Of a stretch of 39,369 bases of DNA, positions 1-8,368 are shown piece by piece. Under the pieces are notes generated by a model. That model was not told where the DNA came from. It made no database searches and worked only from the letters and a program-made list of their open reading frames with translations. Where the stretch lies: assembly GCA_910588945.1 (NCBI GenBank), contig CAJUSF010000004.1:1-39369 (forward strand), written 5' to 3'. Source of the DNA: an uncultured Eggerthellaceae bacterium. Lineage in GTDB: Bacteria > Actinomycetota > Coriobacteriia > Coriobacteriales > Eggerthellaceae. Position numbers and translations under genes: made by a program. Every line of letters begins with the position of its first letter. Position 1 is the stretch's first letter.

Positions 1-180
1 AAGGGCCCCTTTAGGGGTAGCCCAGTAATACAAAAGCCGCTTTGTGCGGCTTGTTACGAGTCAAGGGCGATACGACTGAAACGAAGTGAAAGGCAGCGTC
101 TTTAGGCGCTGCCGGTAAACCTTGGCCTTATAGGCCTAGAGTAAACCACCCTTTTGAAGGGTGGTTCATGATTGACTCAA
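1..180 (+). mobile_element. Putative right end of an IS200/IS605-type element with reRNA-like hairpins (partial)
   Basis: Four or five stem-loops follow one another: 3-23 (imperfect), 34-40 with 46-52, 92-98 with 107-113, 124-128 with 132-136, and a 10-bp stem at 144-153 with 157-166. The last is followed by TTCATGATTGACTCAA ending at 180. A subterminal hairpin followed by a TCAA-type cleavage site is the known layout of IS200/IS605 right ends, and the transcribed right end of tnpB elements forms the guide (omega/re) RNA. GTAAACC occurs twice between the last stems. No reading frame here resembles TnpB; any transposase gene lies to the left of the window. The alternative is an unrelated structured RNA. 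Confidence 0.5.
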
Positions 181-233
181 ACATGGTGGAAGGGGGGGCT
201 TTTGTTTCAGCTTCGGTATTACAGTTCAGTTTA

Positions 234-262
234 TTGTAAAATGCCGCCTTACGTAGCATATA
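234..262 (+). promoter_or_regulatory. Candidate promoter for the SulP gene
   Basis: TTGTAA at 234-239 and CATATA at 257-262 are separated by 17 bp, about 60 bp before the SulP start codon. The match is moderate and rests on spacing and hexamers only. Confidence 0.3.
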
Positions 263-323
263 TGGGGCACCTTGAGATTCGCAGAGAGCCCGATCGAAAC
301 ATAAGGATCAGAGAAACAAGCAC

Positions 324-2078
324 ATGCAGCAACGCGACAAAATCAAACCGATTCTTTTTAGCATCATCAAACACTCGAGCAAAGAGGAGCTCAAAAGTCA
401 GATCCCTAAAGACATCGTTTCAGGGATCGTGGTTGCCATTGTTGCGCTGCCGCTGTCCATTGCGCTCGGAATTGCTTCGGGCGTGTCTCCTGAGCAGGGT
501 CTCTATACCGCGATCATCGCGGGATTTCTCATCGCATTTCTTGGTGGAAGCCGAGTTCAGATTTCTGGCCCAACAGCGGCGTTTGCTACCATTGTGGCCG
601 GCATCGTTGCGACTGATGGTATGGAAGGGCTCATCGCCGCCACGATCATTGCGGGCATCCTTCTCATCCTGATGGGCGTATTTAAGCTGGGAGCTGTTAT
701 CCGCTTTGTTCCCTTCACCATAACCACAGGATTTACCGCTGGTATCGCTGTGACGCTTACCATCGGTCAGCTTGAAGATCTGCTTGGCCTGACGTATCCT
801 TCCGGCACGACCACGATCGAGACCACCGAGAAGATCGCTGCGATCGCAGGCAATCTGTCCACGGTGAACGTGCAGGCGTGCTTGGTAGGTCTGGTATGCC
901 TTGCCATCCTTTTTGTGTGGCCGCGTATAACCGAGCGCTTTCCCGGTTCGCTGGTTGCTCTACTGGTGGGCATCGCACTGGTGAGTGGATTCAATATGGA
1001 TGTGAACACGATCGGTGATTTGTATACCATCGATGGAGCGCTGCCATCTTTTCATCTACCGCAACTCGACATGAACTTGTTCCGCAGCCAGCTAGCCAAC
1101 GGTGTCACCATCGCCATTCTTGCTGCGATCGAGTCGCTGCTTTCCTGTGTGGTTGCCGATTCCATGATCAGCTCCCATCATCGTGCTAATACCGAATTGG
1201 TTGCCCAGGGTGTGGGCAATATCGCCTCGGTGCTCTTTGGTGGCATTCCCGCCACCGGCGCGATCGCGCGCACCGCGGCCAACGTTAAGGCTGGTGGCCG
1301 CACGCCGATCGCGGGTATGGTTCATTCGCTTGTGCTGGTTGCGGTCTTGGCGTTTTTGATGCCGTATGCAGCTCTGATTCCCATGCCTGCGATCGCGGCG
1401 ATTCTGGTGCATGTTGCATACAATATGTTCGGATGGAGAAACTTCGCGCATCTGTGTACGACAGCTTCGAAGAGCGCGGTTTTCATCTTGCTCCTTACGT
1501 TTGTGTTGACCATCGTGGTCGATCTGGTGGCGGCAATCGGTGCGGGCATGCTGATTACAGTTGTGCTGTTCTTGAAATCGATGAGTGAAGAAACCGAGGT
1601 CAAGGGCTGGAAGTATTATTGTGACGAAAATTCCGAGGTTACCCACCTGCGCGAATTGCCAAAAAGTGTGCGCGTCTACGAGATCAACGGCCCGATGTTT
1701 TTTGGCATGACCGAGCGTATCGCGGACATCTCGGTAAAAACGTTCACCAAGTATCTAATCATTCGCATGCGGGGTGTGCCCTCTCTTGATTCTACCGGTA
1801 TGAATACACTGGAAAACCTCCACAAGTACTGTAGTGCCCACGGAGTAAGCTTGATTTTTTCACACGTGAACGAGCAGCCGATGAAAACAATGCGCCGTGC
1901 TGGTTTTGTCGATTTGATCGGTGAGGATCATTTCCGCACATGCATTGATGATGCGATTGGTTATGCGCGCTCGCTACTTGAGCAACAATCAGCTGTATCG
2001 CGAGAGGAAGTTGTTGTAAAAGCTGCTCAAGATTCTAGGGAAGCCGACGAGGATACCACGCACCACACACAACGCTAA
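324..2078 (+). CDS. SulP family anion permease with C-terminal STAS domain
   Basis: The 584-residue protein is a SLC26/SulP inner-membrane carrier. The family moves sulfate, bicarbonate or other anions, usually coupled to a proton or sodium ion; the substrate cannot be told from sequence. The N-terminal part holds the family core (PLSIALGIASG near residue 45, then GGSRVQISGPTAAF) followed by multiple membrane segments to about residue 415. The C-terminal 140 residues form a STAS domain, recognisable by the SLDSTGMNTL loop that corresponds to the phosphorylatable Ser of anti-sigma antagonists. Length is normal for the family. The ATG at 324 has only a weak AAGGA 16 bp upstream. The gene stands alone; no carbonic anhydrase gene, a common SulP partner, is next to it. 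Confidence 0.9.
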   Translation: MQQRDKIKPILFSIIKHSSKEELKSQIPKDIVSGIVVAIVALPLSIALGIASGVSPEQGLYTAIIAGFLIAFLGGSRVQISGPTAAFATIVAGIVATDGMEGLIAATIIAGILLILMGVFKLGAVIRFVPFTITTGFTAGIAVTLTIGQLEDLLGLTYPSGTTTIETTEKIAAIAGNLSTVNVQACLVGLVCLAILFVWPRITERFPGSLVALLVGIALVSGFNMDVNTIGDLYTIDGALPSFHLPQLDMNLFRSQLANGVTIAILAAIESLLSCVVADSMISSHHRANTELVAQGVGNIASVLFGGIPATGAIARTAANVKAGGRTPIAGMVHSLVLVAVLAFLMPYAALIPMPAIAAILVHVAYNMFGWRNFAHLCTTASKSAVFILLLTFVLTIVVDLVAAIGAGMLITVVLFLKSMSEETEVKGWKYYCDENSEVTHLRELPKSVRVYEINGPMFFGMTERIADISVKTFTKYLIIRMRGVPSLDSTGMNTLENLHKYCSAHGVSLIFSHVNEQPMKTMRRAGFVDLIGEDHFRTCIDDAIGYARSLLEQQSAVSREEVVVKAAQDSREADEDTTHHTQR

Positions 2079-2125
2079 TAAAATCTTTATTCCTTGATCG
2101 AACCAAAGGGCGCTTTAAATCCGCC

Positions 2126-2146
2126 TCAATCGCATTTGCGTTGAGA
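2126..2146 (+). other. Hairpin in the SulP-gadC intergenic region
   Basis: CTCAA (2126-2130) pairs with TTGAG (2142-2146), with an inner CGC/GCG stem and one bulged T. No T-run follows, so it is not a clear terminator. The rest of the 250-bp gap (2079-2328) shows no gene and no convincing promoter. Confidence 0.35.
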
Positions 2147-2328
2147 CGCGTGCATTCATGCCTGTACTCCTTACGCACAATCAACACATATCTTGCGCCA
2201 TGGTAACGCGTCGCCAGATTGCTCCCTTATCAAAATGCTGAGAGATACCTTTGTAGCATAACGATAAATCGTGTTAGAGCGCTTTGTGGAGGTTTGCATT
2301 CTAGCACCAGGCAAAGAGAGGAGTCATC

Positions 2329-3918
2329 ATGAGCGGATCTCAATCTATGTCTGCATCACATGCGCAATCCGCATCAGGGCAGCCCAGCGCTAAGCAGACC
2401 AATACTGCTGCCACAATGGTGGGCTCCGCAAAGACGCTCGGCTTTTTCGGCTTCTTTGCGATCACCGCATCTATGGTTATGACGGTTTATGCGTATCCTA
2501 ATTTTGCGTCTTCGGGTATGCATCTGATTTTCTTCCTTGTGTTAGGTGGTGTGTTTTGGTTTCTTCCGGTGGCGCTTTGCGCTGCTGAAATGGCAACCGT
2601 AAAAGGATGGGAGACCGGTGGCATATACTCATGGGTTGGAAGGACCCTAGGTAAGCGCTGGGGTTTCGCAGCCCTGTTCTATCAGTGGTTCCAGATCACT
2701 GTTGGATTCGTAACGATGGCATTTTTTGTGCTTGCTGCGATATCTTTCATTGTGGGCTGGGACGCTTTATATGACAATCCGCTGGTTATGTTTATCGGCG
2801 TGGCAATTATCGTGTGGGCGCTAACGCTTACTCAACTTGGAGGCACCAAGTTGACCGCACGCATTGCTAAGATCGGCTTTTTTGGAGGCGTTCTTATTCC
2901 TGCAGTTTTATTGTTGGTGGGTTTAGTTGCATATCTGGCAACCGGAGGAATTTCGCAAATCAACCTAGAAACTGCCAGCTATATACCTGATTTCACCAAA
3001 ACGGGTACGCTTGTGATTTTTGCATCGTTCATTTTGGCATTTGCTGGTGTTGAGGCATCAGCATCGCATGTCAACGAGCTGAAGAATCCCGGCAAGATTT
3101 ATCCATTGGTCATGATTGTGCTTTGCATTCTTACTATTCTTCTTGACACCCTTGGTGGCATGGCGGTAGCGATGACAATTCCGCTTGAACAGCTTGAGGG
3201 GAATATGAGTGACGGTGTTATCGCAGCATTTGCAAGCATTTTTGAGTCACATTTCCATGCGGGCTGGCTTGTGTATGTTGTTGCATTTTTGCTGGCTGCT
3301 GGCGTTTTGGCTGAAATCTCATCTTGGATCGTTGGCCCGTCACGTGCTTTGCTGGCAACCGCGGATGAAGGAATTCTTCCGAAGTCATTTGCAAAGACAA
3401 ACAAGCATGGCGTAAGTGTCAAAACGGTTGTTATACAAGGTATTATCGTTACCATTTGGGACGCGGTGCTCTGTGGTTCGATGGCGCTTTCCGGCGGATC
3501 AAGCTCATCGGTAGCGTATCTTACTGCGGTGGGTCTTACAGTGGTCATCTATCTGGTTGGTTATGTGCTTTTCTTCTTGGGCTATTTCAAGCTCGCTTTG
3601 AAAATGAAGGATCTTCCGCGTGTATTCCGAGTATTTGGTCACAGTACAGTGGGTAAATGCATTATGGCAGGCATCGGTTTATTAGTAACACTGTTTGCAC
3701 TCGTTATATCGTTTTTCCCATCAAGCGAATTGTCCGCACAGGCCAATGTAGTGTATGTGATAACCCTGATTGTGTGCTGGATTGTTTCGGTGGCCATTCC
3801 GTTTGTCATTTATGGATTACGGCATCATTGGGATGGCACGATCAAGAAATCGAAGGCATCAAGCACGTCGTCCCATCCTTCGCATCACAGTGGAAAAACG
3901 GCGCATCACAGCGTATAG
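2329..3918 (+). CDS. gadC: Glutamate/GABA antiporter-like APC transporter (GadC family)
   Basis: The 529-residue protein belongs to the amino acid-polyamine-organocation superfamily, glutamate:GABA antiporter branch. It has about 12 hydrophobic segments between residues 30 and 500, beginning with a KTLGFFGFFAITASMVMTVY first helix typical of GadC. Its partner gene downstream is a glutamate decarboxylase, so the likely role is exchange of external glutamate for internal GABA, removing cytoplasmic protons at low pH. The start ATG has GAGAGGAG 5 bp upstream. The C-terminal tail after the last helix contains five histidines (SHPSHHSGKTAHHSV). In E. coli GadC the C-terminus is a pH-dependent plug; a similar role for this tail is inference. 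Sequence alone cannot exclude another amino acid antiporter. Confidence 0.85.
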   Translation: MSGSQSMSASHAQSASGQPSAKQTNTAATMVGSAKTLGFFGFFAITASMVMTVYAYPNFASSGMHLIFFLVLGGVFWFLPVALCAAEMATVKGWETGGIYSWVGRTLGKRWGFAALFYQWFQITVGFVTMAFFVLAAISFIVGWDALYDNPLVMFIGVAIIVWALTLTQLGGTKLTARIAKIGFFGGVLIPAVLLLVGLVAYLATGGISQINLETASYIPDFTKTGTLVIFASFILAFAGVEASASHVNELKNPGKIYPLVMIVLCILTILLDTLGGMAVAMTIPLEQLEGNMSDGVIAAFASIFESHFHAGWLVYVVAFLLAAGVLAEISSWIVGPSRALLATADEGILPKSFAKTNKHGVSVKTVVIQGIIVTIWDAVLCGSMALSGGSSSSVAYLTAVGLTVVIYLVGYVLFFLGYFKLALKMKDLPRVFRVFGHSTVGKCIMAGIGLLVTLFALVISFFPSSELSAQANVVYVITLIVCWIVSVAIPFVIYGLRHHWDGTIKKSKASSTSSHPSHHSGKTAHHSV

Positions 3919-4014
3919 CGTTGAGGTATTAACGAAATGGCTGCAACTTTCTCGGGGTCATTCCGTCGATATAGATACAGGCAAAGTCAAAGGATAACAA
4001 GCGATCAAGTATTA

Positions 4015-4034
4015 GCAACCTCTTCAAAGGTTGC
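4015..4034 (+). other. Hairpin between gadC and gadB
   Basis: GCAACCT (4015-4021) pairs perfectly with AGGTTGC (4028-4034) around a 6-nt loop. It ends 6 nt before the gadB ribosome binding site (4041-4048). No T-run follows, so it is more likely an mRNA processing or stability element, or a translation-control hairpin, than a terminator. Confidence 0.45.
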
Positions 4035-4054
4035 GCAACGAAAGGAAGCCCAAA

Positions 4055-5497
4055 ATGACTGACAAAGATGTAAAGCTGGTTTCAACCGAGCAGTTAGGTG
4101 AGATGGACGCGCAAACAAGGTATCTAAGCCCCATATTTGGTTCATATGCATCCGATGTTGAAATGCCTAAGGACAAACTAAATCATGATCCGATCGAGCC
4201 GCGTATTGCTAGCGAGATCATTCGTGAATATCTAGGCACCGAGGGTAACGCACATCAAAACCTTTGCACCTTTGTTCAGACCTATATGGAGCCTGAAGCT
4301 ACCGAGCTGATGAAGGATACGCTGGAGAAAAACGCCATCGATAAAGATGAGTATCCGATGACCGCTGATCTGGAGAACAGATGCGTGAAGATCATTCAGG
4401 ATCTTTGGCATGCTGATCAGAACATGGAACCTATGGGTACGTCTACGGTCGGATCATCTGAGGCATGCATGCTTGGTGGTCTGTCGGCATTGTTCCGTTG
4501 GAAGGCGTTGGCAAAGGCAAACGGTATTGACATCTATTCATCGCATCGTCCGAATTTGGTCATCACGTCCGGATATCAGGTGTGCTGGGAGAAGTTCTGC
4601 CGTTACTGGGATATCGAAATGCGCGAGGTTCCTATGGATGCTGACCATCTGTATATGACACCTGAAGAGTGCATGAAATACGTGGATGATCATACGATTT
4701 GCGTGGTTTGTTTGTTGGGTATTACATACACCGGTCGCTATGATGACATCAAGGGTATCGATGCGGCATTGACTGAGTACAACAAGACCACCAATATGCC
4801 TGTACGCATTCACGTGGACGCTGCATCTGGTGGTATGGTTGCACCGTTTATTGAGCCCGATTTGGAATGGGACTTCAGGCTCGAAAACGTATGGTCTATT
4901 TCAACTTCTGGTCATAAATATGGTTTGGTATATCCGGGCATCGGATGGATTATCTGGGGCCGCAAGGACGCTTTGCCCGAGGATCTGATTTTCTGGGTAA
5001 GCTATCTGGGCGGCCAAGAGGCAACCATGGCTATCAACTTCAGCCGTTCTGCGTCACAGATTGTAGGACAGTATTATGTATTTATGCGTAACGGCTTTGA
5101 GGGCTATCGAGAGATTCAGCAGCGCACCATGGATGTGGCTCATCATTTGGTCGAAGGTATCAAGAAAATGGGTCTCTTCATTATGTATGAGGAAGCAACC
5201 GAAATTCCTATCTTGTGTTGGAGTCTTGATCCGAAGGCTGGCAAGAGGTGGACGCTGTATGATCTCGATGATCGCCTGCGTATGCACGGCTGGCAAATTC
5301 CTGCCTATCCTTTGCCGGCGAATATGCAGGATGTCATCTGCCAGCGTATTGTGACCCGTGCTGATTTATCGATGACGATGGCTGATAAGTTCTTGAAAGA
5401 TATGGAAGCTGAAATCAAGAATCTTGATAACGCTACAGTTATTGGGCAGCAGGACACCAATATATCGACAAAGGCATTTGATCATAGCGGACGTTAG
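4055..5497 (+). CDS. gadB: Glutamate decarboxylase
   Basis: This PLP enzyme (480 residues) decarboxylates glutamate to GABA with uptake of a proton. The family signature is complete: HVDAASGG around residue 255 and the PLP lysine in STSGHKYG (Lys288). Length fits bacterial GadA/GadB (about 466). The ATG at 4055 is chosen because AAAGGAAG lies 6 nt upstream; an in-frame TTG at 4031 would extend it by 8 residues but sits inside the hairpin. The C-terminal tail ends in FDHSGR; in E. coli GadB a C-terminal histidine closes the active site at neutral pH, so this His is worth noting. It follows the antiporter gene by 136 bp and is followed by a strong terminator, giving a two-gene gadC-gadB unit. 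Confidence 0.95.
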   Translation: MTDKDVKLVSTEQLGEMDAQTRYLSPIFGSYASDVEMPKDKLNHDPIEPRIASEIIREYLGTEGNAHQNLCTFVQTYMEPEATELMKDTLEKNAIDKDEYPMTADLENRCVKIIQDLWHADQNMEPMGTSTVGSSEACMLGGLSALFRWKALAKANGIDIYSSHRPNLVITSGYQVCWEKFCRYWDIEMREVPMDADHLYMTPEECMKYVDDHTICVVCLLGITYTGRYDDIKGIDAALTEYNKTTNMPVRIHVDAASGGMVAPFIEPDLEWDFRLENVWSISTSGHKYGLVYPGIGWIIWGRKDALPEDLIFWVSYLGGQEATMAINFSRSASQIVGQYYVFMRNGFEGYREIQQRTMDVAHHLVEGIKKMGLFIMYEEATEIPILCWSLDPKAGKRWTLYDLDDRLRMHGWQIPAYPLPANMQDVICQRIVTRADLSMTMADKFLKDMEAEIKNLDNATVIGQQDTNISTKAFDHSGR

Positions 5498-5540
5498 TTG
5501 ACGAGAGCCGACATTGGTTGATGCCAATCGTCATCTGCTT

Positions 5541-5567
5541 AAGGGGCTGCATATGCGGCCCCTTTTA
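5541..5567 (+). terminator. Rho-independent terminator after gadB
   Basis: GGGGCTGCAT pairs with ATGCGGCCCC (one G-T wobble), followed by TTTTA. Confidence 0.85.
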
Positions 5568-5670
5568 CTATGGCGCGATCTCAGTGTTGTTTTGCTCCGA
5601 CGTTTCTCATGTTGGGGGTTTCTCACGGTATAATCGAGGCATTGAACGTGAATTGAGGATGTAGCAGAAA

Positions 5671-5698
5671 TTGTGGCATCGAAACTGATTGCTATGAT
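5671..5698 (+). promoter_or_regulatory. Candidate promoter for galU
   Basis: TTGTGG (5671-5676), a 16-bp spacer and TATGAT (5693-5698) lie 34 bp before the GTG start, after the gadB terminator. Confidence 0.45.
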
Positions 5699-5732
5699 TG
5701 TCTATAGAGCTACACGAGAGTGAGGATGTGTC

Positions 5733-6533
5733 GTGAAAGCAATAATCCCAGCAGCAGGGCTTGGAACCCGATTTTTGCCTGCAACGAAGGCTGTTCCGAA
5801 AGAGATGCTTCTTGTGGGGGACAGGCCGGCGATTCAATACGTGGTTGAAGAGGGGCTTGCATCTGATGCCGATGGCGTTGTGATCGTCAATTCACGCAAC
5901 AAAAAAGCTATCGAGGATCACTTTGCTCCCGATCCGGATCTGGTGAAGCTTCTTCGCGAGCGCGGTAAGGACAAGTATGCCGATGCGGTCGAGCACGTGG
6001 GAAATCTTCCGGTCGAATTTGTCTATCAGGACGAGGCGCTCGGGTTGGGTCATGCGGTACTGTGCGCTGAGGATGCATCAGCAGGCGAGGCGTTCTACGT
6101 GCTGTTAGGCGATGTGCTTGTGCCGAACAATAAGATGCTGCCGGCTATGCAGAAAGTTTCGAATAATCACGGTGGAGCGTCGGTCATCGCCGTTATGCCT
6201 GTGTCTGATGAAGAGGTGAGCCGTTTCGGTATCATCGCTGGAACAGAGGTCGAGCCGGGCGTTTGGAAGGTTGACAAGCTGGTTGAAAAGCCTGTGCTCG
6301 ATGAGGCGCCCACCAATCTCGCCGTGTTCGGGCGTTATCTGCTCACGCCGCGTGTGATGGAGCTTCTCGAAGATGTGAAGCCCGGAGTAGGTGGCGAGAT
6401 CCAGCTCACCGATGCGCTCGAGGCTGTGCTTGCTGAAGAGGAACTCTACGCACTTGTGATCGATCCGGCGGATGGTTTTGACACCGGGACCATCGAGAGC
6501 TGGCATGCGACTAACAAGGCTTTGCTGGATTAG
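5733..6533 (+). CDS. galU: UTP--glucose-1-phosphate uridylyltransferase
   Basis: The 266-residue enzyme makes UDP-glucose from UTP and glucose-1-phosphate, for cell-wall and capsule sugars. The N-terminus has the nucleotidyltransferase signature AAGLGTRFLPATKAVPKEM, and later family elements are present: QDEALGLGHAV near residue 105, LLGDVLV near 123, VEKP near 185 and a GGEIQLTDAL segment near 222. It is somewhat shorter than many GalU proteins (about 290) but has no visible internal loss. The start is GTG with GAGGA 6 nt upstream. It appears to be a single-gene unit with its own promoter and terminator. Confidence 0.93.
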   Translation: MKAIIPAAGLGTRFLPATKAVPKEMLLVGDRPAIQYVVEEGLASDADGVVIVNSRNKKAIEDHFAPDPDLVKLLRERGKDKYADAVEHVGNLPVEFVYQDEALGLGHAVLCAEDASAGEAFYVLLGDVLVPNNKMLPAMQKVSNNHGGASVIAVMPVSDEEVSRFGIIAGTEVEPGVWKVDKLVEKPVLDEAPTNLAVFGRYLLTPRVMELLEDVKPGVGGEIQLTDALEAVLAEEELYALVIDPADGFDTGTIESWHATNKALLD

Positions 6534-6611
6534 GTTTTTGCGCCGTTGTCAGTCGGTGATTTAGTCATTCGAGGGCGATCGGTTCAACACCTTTGATTGA
6601 AGCAAAAGGAG

Positions 6612-6640
6612 AGCACCCCGTCGAGTTCGGCGGGGTGTTT
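6612..6640 (+). terminator. Rho-independent terminator after galU
   Basis: CACCCCG pairs with CGGGGTG, with further internal pairing, and TTT follows. Confidence 0.75.
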
Positions 6641-6655
6641 CCATAAGGGGATAAG

Positions 6656-6737
6656 CAGCAGATCTTTAATCTGCTGATGCGGTCAGATCAAGGGGTGGGA
6701 TCTGATGGCTCAGATTATAGGATTTTGGTTTGAATCC
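6656..6737 (+). other. Cluster of three hairpins upstream of rarA
   Basis: Three stems lie in a row: CAGCAGAT/ATCTGCTG (6656-6663, 6669-6676; 5-nt loop), TCAGATC/GATCTGA (6683-6689, 6699-6705; 9-nt loop) and GGATT/AATCC (6720-6724, 6733-6737). The motif CAGAT recurs in each of the first two and again at 6711. The cluster lies between the galU terminator and the rarA promoter, so it is not in the rarA message if that promoter is used. I do not recognise it as a known RNA family. Confidence 0.35.
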
Positions 6738-6775
6738 CATATGAACCTAAAGTGCGGATATTGTGAATAAAACAT

Positions 6776-6804
6776 TTGTACGATATTCATGTGCGTGCTA
6801 ACAT
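6776..6804 (+). promoter_or_regulatory. Promoter for rarA, apparently leaderless
   Basis: TTGTAC (6776-6781), a 17-bp spacer and TAACAT (6799-6804) place the transcription start at or within a base or two of the rarA ATG (6811). There is no Shine-Dalgarno sequence before that ATG, consistent with a leaderless message. Confidence 0.6.
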
Positions 6805-6810
6805 AGCGTT

Positions 6811-8226
6811 ATGGAAACAACGAGTCTGTTTAAAGAGATGGAAGACGAGCAGCGGTTGAAGGCTGCTCCTCTTGCTGTACGCCTACGTCCGCGGGTGCTT
6901 GATGAGGTGGTCGGACAACGTGAGGCTGTCGGGGAGGATAGCTGGCTTCGGGCTGCTATTGAAGCGGATACACTAAGCTCTGTCATCCTTTTCGGGCCGG
7001 CCGGAACGGGAAAGACCTCCATCGCGCATGTTATCGCCGAGTCCACGCGCTCCACATTCGTGGAGGTATCTGCTATCGGAGGCACTGTCTCGGATCTGCG
7101 GCGCGAGATCGCGGAGGCTGAGCGTCGCCTGATTTCTGGTGGAATCAAAACCATCCTATTTATCGATGAGATTCATAGGTTCAACAGAAGCCAGCAGGAT
7201 GCGCTTTTGCATGCTGTGGAGAATAGAACGGTCGTGCTAATAGGAGCCACTACCGAAAATCCTTACTTTGAAGTGAATGCGGCTCTTCTTTCGCGATCGA
7301 GAGTGGTCGAGCTCCATTCGCTTGATGATGAGGAGATCGCCGAGCTTCTTTCGCGCGCTGTTTCAAGCGAGCGCGGCTTGGATGGAAAATATGTTCTCGA
7401 TGATGAGGCACGTGATGCGATCATAACGCTTGCAGGTGGAGATGCTAGATCGGCGCTCACTACGCTGGAGCTTGCTGCGGAGATGCAAAAGCCAGGAACG
7501 AAAAAGAATCCGGCAACGATCACCGAGCAGATAGTCATTAAAGCCACGCCGCACAGATCGCTTCCCTACGATAAGAACAAGGACATGCATTATGACATCA
7601 TATCGGCGTTCATAAAATCCATGCGAGGCAGCGACCCGGATGCAGCGCTCTATTGGCTGGCGCGAATGATAGACGGCGGCGAAGACCCCAAATTCATCGC
7701 GAGGCGTATCTTTATTCTGGCTGCCGAAGATATCGGAAACGCTGATCCGCAGGCGCTCTTGATAGCAGAGGCGGCCTTCAAGTCCGCAGAGGTCATTGGT
7801 TATCCGGAATGCCAGCTTATCTTGGCGCAAGCGGCGACTTATATGGCTTTGGCTCCTAAGTCGAATGCGGCCTGCGGAATATTCGAAGCGCTCCAAGAGG
7901 TGCGCAAAGGGCCTCTGCGCAAGGTTCCGGATTATCTTCGCGATCGGCATCGTCCCGGATCCGAAGATTACGGTCAGTATAGATATCCCCATAATTATCC
8001 GGGCGGATGGGTCGATCAGCGCTATCTTCCCGAAGGCCTTGAGCGGGGAGCCTTCTATCATGCGAGCGATCGCGGTTGGGAGGCCTATCGTATAGATTCC
8101 ACCGCTCGAGACAGATCGGAATCAAGCGAGGCGCAGCCTGTTAAGAATAAACGGCAGGTTAAGCCTGAGCATGTGAAAGGCACGGATAAGACCGCCCGAT
8201 CTAAACAGCCTAAGAAACAAAAATAA
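6811..8226 (+). CDS. rarA: Replication-associated recombination protein A (RarA/MgsA AAA+ ATPase)
   Basis: The 471-residue AAA+ ATPase is related to clamp loaders and acts at stalled replication forks. Visible motifs are the RPRVLDEVVGQ entry, Walker A GPAGTGKTS (about 62-70), Walker B FIDEIHRFN (about 117) and sensor 1 GATTENP. The C-terminal half carries the MgsA_C-type region (MRGSDPDAALYWLARMIDGGEDP, then YRYPHNYPGGWVDQRYLP). The last 40 residues are a Lys-rich extension not usual in the family. Length is slightly above the usual 420-450 for this reason. The gene has its own promoter and is translated without an obvious ribosome binding site. Confidence 0.93.
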   Translation: METTSLFKEMEDEQRLKAAPLAVRLRPRVLDEVVGQREAVGEDSWLRAAIEADTLSSVILFGPAGTGKTSIAHVIAESTRSTFVEVSAIGGTVSDLRREIAEAERRLISGGIKTILFIDEIHRFNRSQQDALLHAVENRTVVLIGATTENPYFEVNAALLSRSRVVELHSLDDEEIAELLSRAVSSERGLDGKYVLDDEARDAIITLAGGDARSALTTLELAAEMQKPGTKKNPATITEQIVIKATPHRSLPYDKNKDMHYDIISAFIKSMRGSDPDAALYWLARMIDGGEDPKFIARRIFILAAEDIGNADPQALLIAEAAFKSAEVIGYPECQLILAQAATYMALAPKSNAACGIFEALQEVRKGPLRKVPDYLRDRHRPGSEDYGQYRYPHNYPGGWVDQRYLPEGLERGAFYHASDRGWEAYRIDSTARDRSESSEAQPVKNKRQVKPEHVKGTDKTARSKQPKKQK

Positions 8227-8368
8227 ACAAGGCGTAAACCATATAGCTAATCAAAGCGCTAGAATCTATTTAACAGTTAGAATAACTGAAAATTCGCCGT
8301 AGACCCAACGGATACCAGCGGGTCGATGCGGCTTTGGAAGCAGAATCGAGCAAGTGCAGGAGTTACCT

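Noticed and set aside
4031..4054. TTG start for gadB at 4031
   Set aside because: It falls inside the hairpin at 4015-4034; the ATG at 4055 has a good ribosome binding site.
6656..6676. A tRNA-like anticodon arm (CAGCAGA-TCTTTAA-TCTGCTG)
   Set aside because: The loop lacks U at position 33 and no D or T arm fits nearby.
6720..6738. A tRNA T-loop-like GGTTTGAATCC before rarA
   Set aside because: The five bases before the loop do not pair with those after it, and no acceptor or anticodon arm can be built around it.
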